Positions 1-8,080 of a DNA stretch of 64,000 nucleotides are shown piece by piece. The stretch is from positions 434,001 through 498,000 of the forward strand of contig JAEZIN010000028.1 of NCBI GenBank assembly GCA_023436585.1, read 5' to 3'. The position numbers and the translations under genes were made by a program. The stretch comes from Bacillota bacterium. Its GTDB lineage: Bacteria > Bacillota > Clostridia > Christensenellales > Aristaeellaceae. The stretch's first letter is position 1, and every line of letters begins with the position of its first letter. The notes below the pieces were generated by a model. That model did no database searches and had not been told where the DNA came from. It was given only the letters and a program-made list of their open reading frames with translations.

Positions 1-11
1 GTGATAGCCCA

Positions 12-40
12 TTGCACCTTAACAGGCGCTGTGGTAGAAT
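12..40 (+). promoter_or_regulatory. Sigma-A promoter for the permease gene
   Basis: TTGCAC (12-17) and TAGAAT (35-40) are separated by 17 bases. They lie about 50 bases upstream of the start codon at 90. Confidence 0.55.
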
Positions 41-89
41 AGGCGGCGTTCGGGCTTATTAAGTTTGCGCAATTTATCGGAGAGTTATC

Positions 90-1208
90 ATGATATCCAG
101 ATGGAAGCATGCGTTTGCAAAGGATCCTGTTCTTTTTATATCCGGCATAATGGCGGCTGTGACGGTTTTTATCATCCCTCCGTCGGCTGAGTATTATTCC
201 TACATAGATATCCGCACCCTGGCGCTTTTGTTTTCCCTGATGGCGGTGGTGAGCGCGCTTTCCCGCAAAGGGCTGCTGGATGCTGCGGCGGGACTTTTCA
301 TCCGCCGCGCAAAAAGCATGCGAAGCCTTGGCCGCATGCTGGTGCTGCTGTGCTATGCAAGCTCCATGTTTATTACAAATGATGTGGCGTTGATCGCCTT
401 TGTGCCCCTTACGCTGATTCTGCTTCGGGACGACAGCCGCGCGATGCTGACCACCGTGGTATTGCAGACCGTAGCCGCCAACCTGGGCAGCATGCTCACG
501 CCCTTTGGCAATCCGCAGAACCTGTACTTATATTCGGCGTACGGCATGAACGGGGCAGATTTCTTTTCCGCCGTGCTGCCCGCGGGCGGTATATCGCTTG
601 TTGCGGTGCTGGCACTTTGCCTGCTTCTGCCCGCAAGGCCGGTGACAATCAGGACAGGCAGCGCCCATGCACCATTTCTGGCGGACGGGTCCCTATGGGT
701 TATGGCGGCGCTATTCTTCATGTGTGTTGCGGCTGTGCTGCGCTTTGTGCCTTACCCGCTGGCGGTGGCTGCCGTGATTGTTGTTTTGCTGTTCATGGAC
801 AGGCAGGCATTAAAAAAGGTGGATTACCGCCTATTAATCACCTTTTGCTTTTTCTTTGTGTTTGTAGGGAACCTTGGCCGCATGGAAGCCGTGAAAAGCT
901 TGCTGGGCGGGTGGCTGATGGGCAGCGAGGTATTTGTATCGGCCATGGCCAGCCAGTTTGTAAGCAATGTGCCGGCGGCACTGATGCTATCGGAGTTTAC
1001 GCAAAACGGCAAGGCGCTTGTCACAGGCACCAATATCGGCGGTCTGGGCACATTGATCGCTTCCATGGCCAGCCTGATCTCCTTCAAGCTGTACGCAAAA
1101 TCGGAAGGGGCGCAGCCAGGCCGGTATCTTGGCTTGTTCTCTATCATCAATTTCGGGCTGCTGGCGCTCTTGCTCCTGCTTGCGGTGACTGTCTTGGCAA
1201 GAATATAA
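90..1208 (+). CDS. ArsB/NhaD/citrate-type (ion transporter superfamily) permease
   Basis: This 372-residue protein is an integral membrane protein with about ten hydrophobic segments. The stretch SMFITNDVALIAFVPL (about residues 91-106) matches the conserved re-entrant region of the ArsB/SLC13/CitM ion-transporter superfamily, and a second such region (QFVSNVPAALML) occurs near residues 286-297, so the two-fold inverted repeat is complete. Its length is slightly below the 400-430 residues usual for ArsB or CitM. The family moves anions such as arsenite, dicarboxylates or sulfate across the plasma membrane; the substrate cannot be read here. It ends six bases from the convergent MBL-fold gene and has its own promoter at 12-40. 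A GGAGAG ribosome-binding site precedes the ATG. Confidence 0.8.
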   Translation: MISRWKHAFAKDPVLFISGIMAAVTVFIIPPSAEYYSYIDIRTLALLFSLMAVVSALSRKGLLDAAAGLFIRRAKSMRSLGRMLVLLCYASSMFITNDVALIAFVPLTLILLRDDSRAMLTTVVLQTVAANLGSMLTPFGNPQNLYLYSAYGMNGADFFSAVLPAGGISLVAVLALCLLLPARPVTIRTGSAHAPFLADGSLWVMAALFFMCVAAVLRFVPYPLAVAAVIVVLLFMDRQALKKVDYRLLITFCFFFVFVGNLGRMEAVKSLLGGWLMGSEVFVSAMASQFVSNVPAALMLSEFTQNGKALVTGTNIGGLGTLIASMASLISFKLYAKSEGAQPGRYLGLFSIINFGLLALLLLLAVTVLARI

Positions 1209-1214
1209 AAACGC

Positions 1215-2093
1215 CTAGGCCGTACGCCATGTCAGCGTATTTTCCTCAAACAGAGCTTGGATTTCTCCCTTGTCATGCAGATAGGAAATATACGAACGTA
1301 TGGTGCTACCCACCAGCACGTATTGGTTAAAGTCCATGCGCAGGCCGTAACGGCCAAACACTTTTTTCAAAAGAACATCAAAGCCGGCGGAAACGAGGCA
1401 CGATTCCTTGATGAACGCGATGATTTCAAAGGCCTTTTGCATATTCCTGTCCGCAAGGCAGCGTATGTCCTCGCAAGGTTCCGCGTGGGCGGGCACAAAC
1501 AGCCGGCCTTGCAGATTCTTCACTATCTCCAGGGAGTTCAAATATCCCTGCACGTCGTACAGATAGGATATATGGTATTTTTGCAATATGGCTTCTCCGG
1601 CCAGGCTGTCGGCCAGGAACCATACATCATCACTTGTTTTGAAGGCCGCCATGGCCATGCTGTGGCCGTCCAGGCGCTGCATGGTAAGCCCCTCCGGCAG
1701 TATCGCCGGCGCAAGCTCCCGCACGTCGCTTTCCTGGGCCAGCAGGAACTTGTTACGCAGTTCCTCCATGGGGTACCCGCCGTACAGCATGGAGGATTCC
1801 AAAATGGGATATTTGACAAAGGCTTGTTCCGCGCCGGGGGCATAGATCGGGCAGCCTGTCTTTTGCTGCAGGAACTGATTCCCGCCGATGTGGTCGGCGT
1901 GGGAGTGGGTATTAAGAATCATCTTCAGCGACCAGCCTTGACTTTCCAGGATCCTAAGCGCCTTCTTCCCGGCATCCTTGTCATTGCCGCTGTCGATAAG
2001 GCATGCATCGCGGTCATGGAGGAGATATATGCCCATCCTGGCGGGGCAGTCGATATAATATGTCCTTTGGCCGGCCTGAACCAATTCGTACAT
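1215..2093 (-). CDS. MBL-fold metallo-hydrolase
   Basis: The 292-residue protein carries the metallo-beta-lactamase signature HSHADH at residues 63-68 (H63, H65, D67, H68), preceded by the usual strand-turn LIDSG (about 32-36). A later Gly-His (LDGHSMA, about 140-146), an Asp in WFLADSLAG and a PAHAEP motif supply the remaining metal ligands of a dinuclear zinc or iron site. No signal peptide is present, so it is cytoplasmic. The C-terminal ~80 residues look helical and winged-helix-like, as in LACTB2/glyoxalase II-like thioester hydrolases. The substrate is unknown. GGAGG lies seven bases before the ATG, and the gene has its own promoter at 2139-2167. Confidence 0.82.
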   Translation of the reverse strand: MYELVQAGQRTYYIDCPARMGIYLLHDRDACLIDSGNDKDAGKKALRILESQGWSLKMILNTHSHADHIGGNQFLQQKTGCPIYAPGAEQAFVKYPILESSMLYGGYPMEELRNKFLLAQESDVRELAPAILPEGLTMQRLDGHSMAMAAFKTSDDVWFLADSLAGEAILQKYHISYLYDVQGYLNSLEIVKNLQGRLFVPAHAEPCEDIRCLADRNMQKAFEIIAFIKESCLVSAGFDVLLKKVFGRYGLRMDFNQYVLVGSTIRSYISYLHDKGEIQALFEENTLTWRTA

Positions 2094-2138
2094 TTGCCTT
2101 CCTCCCGCAGCTGTTCTTCATGTGTATAGGACAGGACT

Positions 2139-2167
2139 ATTATACGGCACTGGTATGAGGTTGGCAA
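2139..2167 (-). promoter_or_regulatory. Sigma-A promoter for the MBL-fold gene
   Basis: Read on the minus strand, TTGCCA (2167-2162) and TATAAT (2144-2139) are spaced by 17 bases. This gives a leader of roughly 40 bases before the start at 2093. Confidence 0.7.
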
Positions 2168-2314
2168 CCGTGGACTGCTGGGCTGCAGGGCGGTAAAGGC
2201 TGGAGAACAAAACGCGCCGGCAGAAATGGAGCTGTCCTTTTCTAGTATCCCGGAAGGGAAAACATACCAATTGACGAATGGATATACGGGAAATCAGCAT
2301 AAGGAGGCCAAATC

Positions 2315-2644
2315 ATGAGGATCGAAAACGTACCGTTTGGCATAACGGACTGGAGCGCGGTCACGCCTACCGTTCATCCCGGCATTACGGGCGACGCTTA
2401 TTGGCGCACGCTGGAAATCGGCAATATCCGCGTGCGCATGGTGGAATATACCCCCGGTTACGTGGCCGATCACTGGTGCCATCGCGGCCATGTGCTGCTG
2501 GTGCTGGAAGGGGAGCTTACCACCGAGTTGGAGGGTGGGGAGACGTTTGTATTAAAGCCTGGAATGAGCTACCAGGTGGCGGACGATGCCAGTTCCCACA
2601 GGTCTGTGACGCAGACGGGGGCAAAACTGTTCATTGTGGATTGA
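2315..2644 (+). CDS. DHCW-motif cupin protein
   Basis: This small single-domain cupin has 109 residues. It contains the DHWCHRGH stretch (about residues 52-59), which resembles the DHCW box of a cupin subfamily of unknown function, followed by a typical cupin turn (LVLEGELTTELEGGE) and the second motif around PGMSYQVADDASSH. The two histidines of the first motif and H92 could bind a metal. It is probably cytoplasmic because no signal peptide is visible. AAGGAGG precedes the ATG by seven bases. It stands alone and is followed by a terminator, so its partner is not evident. Confidence 0.8.
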   Translation: MRIENVPFGITDWSAVTPTVHPGITGDAYWRTLEIGNIRVRMVEYTPGYVADHWCHRGHVLLVLEGELTTELEGGETFVLKPGMSYQVADDASSHRSVTQTGAKLFIVD

Positions 2645-2667
2645 TTTGATGGAGATATGACGCATTG

Positions 2668-2701
2668 AGCAGGCTGCGCTTTTATGCCAGCCTGCTTTTT
2701 G
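2668..2701 (+). terminator. Rho-independent terminator after the cupin gene
   Basis: The stem AGCAGGCTG / CAGCCTGCT has an 11-base loop and is followed directly by TTTTTG. Confidence 0.85.
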
Positions 2702-2731
2702 TTCTGCAACCTATAGCATATACGCCAAATT

Positions 2732-2760
2732 TTGACAACCTTTGCGTTTTATCATACAAT
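2732..2760 (+). promoter_or_regulatory. Strong sigma-A promoter for the DUF2075 gene
   Basis: A perfect TTGACA (2732-2737), a 17-base spacer and TACAAT (2755-2760) lie 57 bases upstream of the start codon at 2818. Confidence 0.8.
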
Positions 2761-2817
2761 GAAGGCATGCTTTTCTTTCGATTCAGGGGAAACAAAGGCC
2801 GTTAGTGAGGTAACCCG

Positions 2818-4806
2818 ATGAACCGGTATTATTACGCCGATTCTATTGCTGATTTTCTGACGAAAAGCCGCTTTGAGGTCTTTGGTGAATTGACAGCCAA
2901 TGACCAGTTTGCGGCGGAGGAGCTTCAAAAGAGCACCTGGATGGCGGAAATCAATATATTCAAACGTGAGCTGAAGGATTTTTCGGACGGCCATGTCTTG
3001 TTTGAGTATACCATTCCCCGTATCGGCGACAGGATAGACAATGTCGTACTGTACCGCGGCATCGTGTTCCTGCTGGAATTCAAGGTGGGCGAGCAGGTAT
3101 ATTCCAATAGTGCCATTGAACAGGTAACAGATTATGCGTTGGATTTGCGCTGCTTTCACCGGGAGAGTCACAATCAATTCATCGTACCGATTCTTATCGC
3201 AACGGAGGCGCCTGCAAAAGCATCGCAGATTCAATACCTGGATTACAGGATGCTGGCGCCGCTTCTATGCAATCCATACAATCTGGGCAAGACCATTACC
3301 GAGATAGCGGCCGGCTATGGCGGTTCGCCGATTCTGGCCGGGGACTGGATAAACTCCATCTACATGCCGACGCCCACAATCATTGAAGCAGCACAGGCAT
3401 TGTACCGCGGACATGGGGTGGAGGACATATCCAGGAACGACGCAAGCGCTGTCAACCTGAGCCGGACGGCCGACGCGGTGAACAGAATCATCGACTTTAG
3501 CAAAGTGAACCGCCGCAAATCCATCTGCTTTGTTACGGGCGTTCCCGGCGCCGGGAAAACGCTTGCCGGGCTGAATCTTTCCGTGGAACGGCAGCGGATT
3601 GATGAAAAGGAGCATGCCGTGTTCCTGTCCGGCAATTTTCCATTGGTTGCCGTCCTGCAGGAGGCGCTTGCCAGGGATAAATGCCGGCGCAGCCATATAT
3701 CAAAGACCGCGGCGCTGAGGGAAGTCAAGGATTTTATACAGATCATACACCATTTTCGGGACGATGCCATATCCACCGAAGCGCCGCCTTATGAGAAGGT
3801 CGCGATTTTTGATGAAGCGCAGCGCGCCTGGACGCAGGCGCAGCTTTCCCGTTTTATGAAGGAGAAAAAGGGCCTTTTAAACTTTGATCAATCAGAACCG
3901 GATTTTTTGATCAGCATCATGGATCGCCATGTAGACTGGGCGGCGATTGTTTGCCTGATCGGCGGCGGCCAGGAAATCAATACCGGAGAAGCCGGGCTGA
4001 TGGAATGGTTTCAAACCTTGAAAAAGAGCTATACCCACTGGGATGTGTACGTATCGGATCAGTTAAGCGATACGGAATACCTAAGCGGCGCACAGGTCAC
4101 GGAGCTTATGGATAACCTTCATATCGAGCGGGATCTGCACCTTAACGTATCCCTGCGCTCCTTCCGCAGCGAAAAGGTAGCCGCGTTTGTGAAGGCCTTG
4201 CTGGATGCGGACAGGGAGCAGGCTCGCTCACTCTATGCCGGGTTCGCCCATGCATATCCCATTGTGATGACGCGGGATTTAGATACAGCCAGAGCATGGA
4301 TACGCAGCCGGGCCAAGGGCTCCCAGCGATATGGCTTGACGGCAAGCTCCGGCGCTTACCGCCTTCGCACGCATGGGGTTTGGGTACAGAGCAGGATCGA
4401 CCCTCCCGTATGGTTCCTAAACGGCAAGGATGATGTTCGCTCCTCTTACTATCTGGAAGAAGTGGCTACGGAATTTGACATACAGGGTCTGGAACTGGAT
4501 TGGAGCATCGTCTGCTGGGATGCCAACTTCCGTTTCAACGGCTCCTGCTTTGAATATTACCATTTTCGAGGCAACCGCTGGGAGCACGTGAACCAAGACA
4601 TCAAGGCCATGTATTTGAAAAATGCCTATCGCGTTTTGCTGACCAGGGCCAGGCAGGGCTTTGTGATCTTCATTCCGGTTGGCGAACAGGGGGATCAGAC
4701 CCGGGACCCCGCTTTTTACAACGGGGTATATGGATACTTTAAGGACATCGGCATTCAGGAAGTCAGCATGGACGATATCAAAAAGCCGGCAGTCTATCAT
4801 TTCTGA
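2818..4806 (+). CDS. DUF2075 (Schlafen-like) helicase with PD-(D/E)XK-like N-terminus
   Basis: The 662-residue protein has the P-loop VPGAGKT (about residues 241-248), a Walker B-like IFDEAQ (about 333-338) and a late LTRARQGFVIF motif typical of superfamily 1 helicases. This is the DUF2075 (COG3410, Schlafen group 3-like) architecture. Residues D74, E87 and K89 form D-x12-E-F-K, followed by QVTDY (102-106); the order and spacing match a PD-(D/E)XK nuclease core. I infer a nuclease-helicase; such proteins often act in nucleic-acid processing or phage defence, but no partner gene is adjacent. It is cytoplasmic and monocistronic, with its own strong promoter. The flanking genes are housekeeping-like. 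The start follows GAGGTAACCCG. Confidence 0.8.
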   Translation: MNRYYYADSIADFLTKSRFEVFGELTANDQFAAEELQKSTWMAEINIFKRELKDFSDGHVLFEYTIPRIGDRIDNVVLYRGIVFLLEFKVGEQVYSNSAIEQVTDYALDLRCFHRESHNQFIVPILIATEAPAKASQIQYLDYRMLAPLLCNPYNLGKTITEIAAGYGGSPILAGDWINSIYMPTPTIIEAAQALYRGHGVEDISRNDASAVNLSRTADAVNRIIDFSKVNRRKSICFVTGVPGAGKTLAGLNLSVERQRIDEKEHAVFLSGNFPLVAVLQEALARDKCRRSHISKTAALREVKDFIQIIHHFRDDAISTEAPPYEKVAIFDEAQRAWTQAQLSRFMKEKKGLLNFDQSEPDFLISIMDRHVDWAAIVCLIGGGQEINTGEAGLMEWFQTLKKSYTHWDVYVSDQLSDTEYLSGAQVTELMDNLHIERDLHLNVSLRSFRSEKVAAFVKALLDADREQARSLYAGFAHAYPIVMTRDLDTARAWIRSRAKGSQRYGLTASSGAYRLRTHGVWVQSRIDPPVWFLNGKDDVRSSYYLEEVATEFDIQGLELDWSIVCWDANFRFNGSCFEYYHFRGNRWEHVNQDIKAMYLKNAYRVLLTRARQGFVIFIPVGEQGDQTRDPAFYNGVYGYFKDIGIQEVSMDDIKKPAVYHF

Positions 4807-4882
4807 TTGCTGCCGGAGTTAAAGCTATGTAATGTTACGAACCCAGCTTCATTGAAATCGCGGATAACTTGGTGCCGCGTCA

Positions 4883-5710
4883 CTAATTTAGATTGGCGAG
4901 AATCTCCCGGTAGCGCCTTGTCGCCAGTTCGCTGGGCTTACCCTTTTCGCAGAAGGATAGACCGCCCAGGCTCCTGTTTACGCGCTCCGGAACCACCATG
5001 CCATCCTGCAGTTTCGATTCCAATACTTTCAGCGCACCCATAAACCTTGCGTCCTTCCTGGCGCTCTCAAAAAAGGAAAGCACGTATACATACACAAACA
5101 GGTTGTAGTTTGCGAAGGGATATTCCACCTGCAGGAACAGCGTGCCGATCCCATAATGGCAGGGGCCCAGGGGCAGGCGTGTCGTCCAATGGGCAAGCAG
5201 GAACTCCACGGCCTTATCGAGTGCCTTTTCGGGGCTAGACTCCGTAAAGCGGAAAGCATTCAGGGCCGTAAGCGTCGGCAGGGGATTCGAATAATCTGTT
5301 TCCGGGCCGCGGCCAAAGCTGTACTTGTTGCATTTCCAGCCCCCGTCGCCCTGCTGAATAGAAAGCAAGTGCTCGAAAGTCTTTTGAAGCCGTGCGTCTG
5401 CCGCGTACCCCAAGTGGCACAGAACGCTTAGGGCATTGATGGTGTGGCATGGATAGATTGCGCCGTCCGGCGACAACTTGAAGCGCCCATCCTCCCGCCA
5501 TGCCGAAAAGATCAGGCCGGCCATGGCTTGCAGGATGGGCTCGCCGGGCTCCACGCCCAGCTCCAGCAGCATGAGCGTGCTGCCTAATGCGTTATAGGGG
5601 CTGCCCTTTAAGAGCCTGTTGTCGGGGGTGGTAAAAAGGTCGGCGCCGTTGTCGAAGCGCCTTGCCAGGATTGCGTCCACATCCTTTTGATACTGCTCCA
5701 TGACGGCCAT
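4883..5710 (-). CDS. Prenyltransferase/squalene-cyclase-like alpha/alpha-toroid protein
   Basis: The 275-residue protein is built of helical repeats. It contains QQGDGGWKCNKYSFG (about residues 132-146), the QxxDGGW-type QW motif of the squalene cyclase / prenyltransferase beta-subunit toroid fold. No signal peptide or membrane segment is seen. Proteins of this size carry only the toroid and not the catalytic DXDD of true cyclases, and I see no such motif, so enzymatic triterpene cyclisation is unlikely. It lies 88 bases downstream of glgA on the same strand, after a hairpin at 5754-5780, and could be read through from the glycogen operon. Its function is unknown. Confidence 0.7.
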   Translation of the reverse strand: MAVMEQYQKDVDAILARRFDNGADLFTTPDNRLLKGSPYNALGSTLMLLELGVEPGEPILQAMAGLIFSAWREDGRFKLSPDGAIYPCHTINALSVLCHLGYAADARLQKTFEHLLSIQQGDGGWKCNKYSFGRGPETDYSNPLPTLTALNAFRFTESSPEKALDKAVEFLLAHWTTRLPLGPCHYGIGTLFLQVEYPFANYNLFVYVYVLSFFESARKDARFMGALKVLESKLQDGMVVPERVNRSLGGLSFCEKGKPSELATRRYREILANLN

Positions 5711-5753
5711 TTATGATACCCCCCGTTTGCTTTTGTGAAATCAATATGATTTG

Positions 5754-5780
5754 AACCGGCGGTGCAAATCACCGCCGGTT
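5754..5780 (-). terminator. Hairpin between glgA and the toroid gene
   Basis: A perfect 10-base-pair stem (AACCGGCGGT / ACCGCCGGTT) with a 7-base loop lies just after the glgA stop. The minus strand lacks a clear T-run, so this may be a partial terminator or an RNA-stabilising hairpin. Confidence 0.5.
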
Positions 5781-5798
5781 CTATCACAATACCTGTTT

Positions 5799-7802
5799 TT
5801 ATTGCTCCCGTCCGCTCCGCATATTCGTCCTGCTTTGGTACGACGATGCCGGCGGCACCTCATCGGGGATATCCGCGATCCCATCCGCCATGGTGGGGGG
5901 CAGGGGTTCGTCATTTGGTTTCGCCTGCTTGCGGTGCTTGAGGGGGGCCTTCTTGTCAGCCTTGTCCTGCAGCTTTTGCATGTCTGAGAGCGTCTCCATG
6001 GCATGCTCCGGCTCGTACTTTTTCATATGCCTGGGGGGACGGGACGGTGCTGCGGTAAAATCATCCGCGGCCTTATCGTCCGCCTGGCCCTTTCCTTTCT
6101 TGTCTGCCTTCACCTTTTGGGCGTAAACTTTCTTTTCCGTTTTGTCCTTCAGCTTGGCGGCCTCCGCCTGCTTTCGGGCTATTTCGTTCTTGGCTTGCTC
6201 CTTGGCGTCCACAGATTCCGCCTGCGCGCTGGCGGCGGCTTCCGCCAGTTCCCGAACGGCCAGCGCCTGGTCCGCCTCTGCCTTTTTCGCTACCTTTTCA
6301 GCCTTTTCGCGTTCCTTATGCTCCTGCTCGGCCCGCTTCTTCATGTCGGCTTCCGCCTTTTGAAAATCCAAAAGGAGTCCGTCATACAAACTCAAGTATT
6401 CCTTGGCCGAATGGGTCCAGCTGAAATCACCTTCCATACCGCGCTTCATGAGAATGCGCCACACCGGCTTGTCTTCCCGGTAATACTTCACGGCGCGGTG
6501 GATGGTATTGAGCATGTCGTGGGCGTTGTAGTTGAAGAAGGTGAAGCCGTTGCCGTCGGATGTATACTCGTTAAAGGCAAGCACCGTGTCCCGCAGCCCG
6601 CCTGTTTCACGTACGATGGGCACCGTGCCGTAGCGCATTGCGATCATCTGGCTCAAGCCGCAGGGCTCAAACTGGGAGGGCATCAGGAACATGTCCGCGC
6701 CGGCGTAGATTTGGTGGGCCAGGGCGTGGTCCATGGTGAAGCGGGCGGCCACCCGGCCGGAATACTGCTGCTCCGCCCAGGAAAAAAGGTCCATGTAGCG
6801 GGAATCGCCCATGCCCAGGACGACCAATTGCAGGTCCTCCTGCATGATGTCGGAAATCACGTAATCGATGAGATCCAGGCCCTTTTGGTTGCTCAGGCGC
6901 CCCACCATGCCGATGAGCGGCACATCGGGTCGGACTTCAAGCCCCAGCTTTTCCTGCAGCGCGCGCTTGCAGGCAATCTTGCCATTCAAGTCATCCGCCG
7001 TATAGGGCGCTTCGATGGCCGGGTCGTGACCTGGGTCGTATTCCTTTACGTCGATGCCGTTTAGCACGCCATACAGAACATTTTTACGAGCGCGCAAAAG
7101 CCCATCCAGCCGCTCGCCGTAATAAGCCGTTTGAATCTCCTGGGCATAGCTTAAGCTTACAGTGGTGATTCGGTCGGCGTAGACTAGGGCGGACTTCAAA
7201 AAGTTGGCGGCGCCGTAAAACTCCAGCTTGTCGGCGGAAAACAGGCTGTCGCCCAGGCCCAGTACATCCTGCACATCCTTGACGTTGAACACACCCTGGT
7301 ACTGCAGGTTGTGGATGGTGAACACCGTGCGGATGGGGTGGTACGCCGGCAGGTGGTCGTACTGTATGCGCAATAGCGCCGGGATCATGCCCGACTGCCA
7401 GTCGTGGGCGTGGATTACTTCCGGCCAGAAGTTCAACAGAGGCAATGCGTTCAAAACAGCCCGGTTGAAAAAGCCGAAGCGCTCATACTCGTCGCCGCCC
7501 AGGCCGTACACATAGGGGCGGTCGAAGTAATACCTGTTGTCCACAAAATAGTAGGTGACGCCACCCAGAGTGAGCGCCTCGATGCCGCAATATTGGTGGC
7601 GCCAGCCCAGGCGGATTTCAAAATCTACCACATGGGTCATCTGATCCCGGTACTCCTGGGGGATGGACGCGTATAGCGGCAGCATGACCCGCACATCGTG
7701 GCCGGCCTTGTGCAGTACTGGCGCCAGCGCACCCACCACATCGGCCAGGCCGCCGGTTTTGCAAAAGGGTACGCATTCGCTGGCGGTAAAGAGAATCTTC
7801 AT
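5799..7802 (-). CDS. glgA: Glycogen synthase with long charged C-terminal extension
   Basis: GlgA (GT5) transfers glucose from ADP-glucose to the growing alpha-1,4-glucan. The N-terminal Rossmann domain starts MKILFTASECVPF and has the KTGGLADVVGAL ADP-glucose-binding motif. The second domain has FEPCGLSQMIAMRYGT and ETGGLRDT. An in-frame start exists at 7883, but AAGGAGG sits ten bases before the ATG at 7802, so I use that. The protein is 667 residues against about 475-480 for the family. The extra ~190 residues are Ala/Lys/Glu/Gln-rich and predicted helical or coiled coil, followed by a Pro/Lys/Asp-rich disordered tail. It is the last enzyme gene of the glg operon. Cytoplasmic. Confidence 0.95.
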   Translation of the reverse strand: MKILFTASECVPFCKTGGLADVVGALAPVLHKAGHDVRVMLPLYASIPQEYRDQMTHVVDFEIRLGWRHQYCGIEALTLGGVTYYFVDNRYYFDRPYVYGLGGDEYERFGFFNRAVLNALPLLNFWPEVIHAHDWQSGMIPALLRIQYDHLPAYHPIRTVFTIHNLQYQGVFNVKDVQDVLGLGDSLFSADKLEFYGAANFLKSALVYADRITTVSLSYAQEIQTAYYGERLDGLLRARKNVLYGVLNGIDVKEYDPGHDPAIEAPYTADDLNGKIACKRALQEKLGLEVRPDVPLIGMVGRLSNQKGLDLIDYVISDIMQEDLQLVVLGMGDSRYMDLFSWAEQQYSGRVAARFTMDHALAHQIYAGADMFLMPSQFEPCGLSQMIAMRYGTVPIVRETGGLRDTVLAFNEYTSDGNGFTFFNYNAHDMLNTIHRAVKYYREDKPVWRILMKRGMEGDFSWTHSAKEYLSLYDGLLLDFQKAEADMKKRAEQEHKEREKAEKVAKKAEADQALAVRELAEAAASAQAESVDAKEQAKNEIARKQAEAAKLKDKTEKKVYAQKVKADKKGKGQADDKAADDFTAAPSRPPRHMKKYEPEHAMETLSDMQKLQDKADKKAPLKHRKQAKPNDEPLPPTMADGIADIPDEVPPASSYQSRTNMRSGREQ

Positions 7803-8033
7803 ATGATGGAAACCTCCTTTTGGGAGTCGATGCCTGCGGGGAAGAACTGCCCGCTTCAGGCGGCAGTCAAGACTCAAATGCAATCCTCCCGCTCCTAGTC
7901 ATACTGAGCATAGCGGAAGAACTTTATGCGGCTTTTGGCAATGCGCCGGATGACAATTTTTGTGCGCCTTGTTTGGAATATAACCTACCGCTTGAAATCA
8001 GGCTATGCATTTCAATCTTATAAATGGAGATAT

Positions 8034-8080
8034 CAAAGAGGTTTTATCTCTTTGGCAGGGTCCAGGGATGGAGTCCCTGG
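8034..8080 (-). repeat. Tandem hairpins between glgD and glgA
   Basis: Two adjacent stem-loops lie directly behind the glgD stop. One has arms CAAAGAG / CTCTTTG with a 7-base loop (8034-8054). The other has arms CCAGGGA / TCCCTGG with a 5-base loop (8062-8080). There is no T-run, so they look like mRNA-processing or stability elements. The rest of the 278-base glgD-glgA gap (7803-8033) shows only the glgA ribosome-binding site. Confidence 0.5.

Noticed and set aside
617..1330. Long open frame on the plus strand overlapping the permease
   Set aside because: It is a shadow of the permease frame, with protein composition unlike any family and no ribosome-binding site.
1257..2129. 290-codon plus-strand frame opposite the MBL-fold gene
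   Set aside because: It is an antisense shadow of the HxHxDH protein; the minus-strand frame has a clear family signature, ribosome-binding site and promoter.
5740..5785. GATTTGAACC resembling a tRNA T-loop on the minus strand
   Set aside because: The surrounding bases form a simple hairpin and no acceptor, D or anticodon stem can be drawn.
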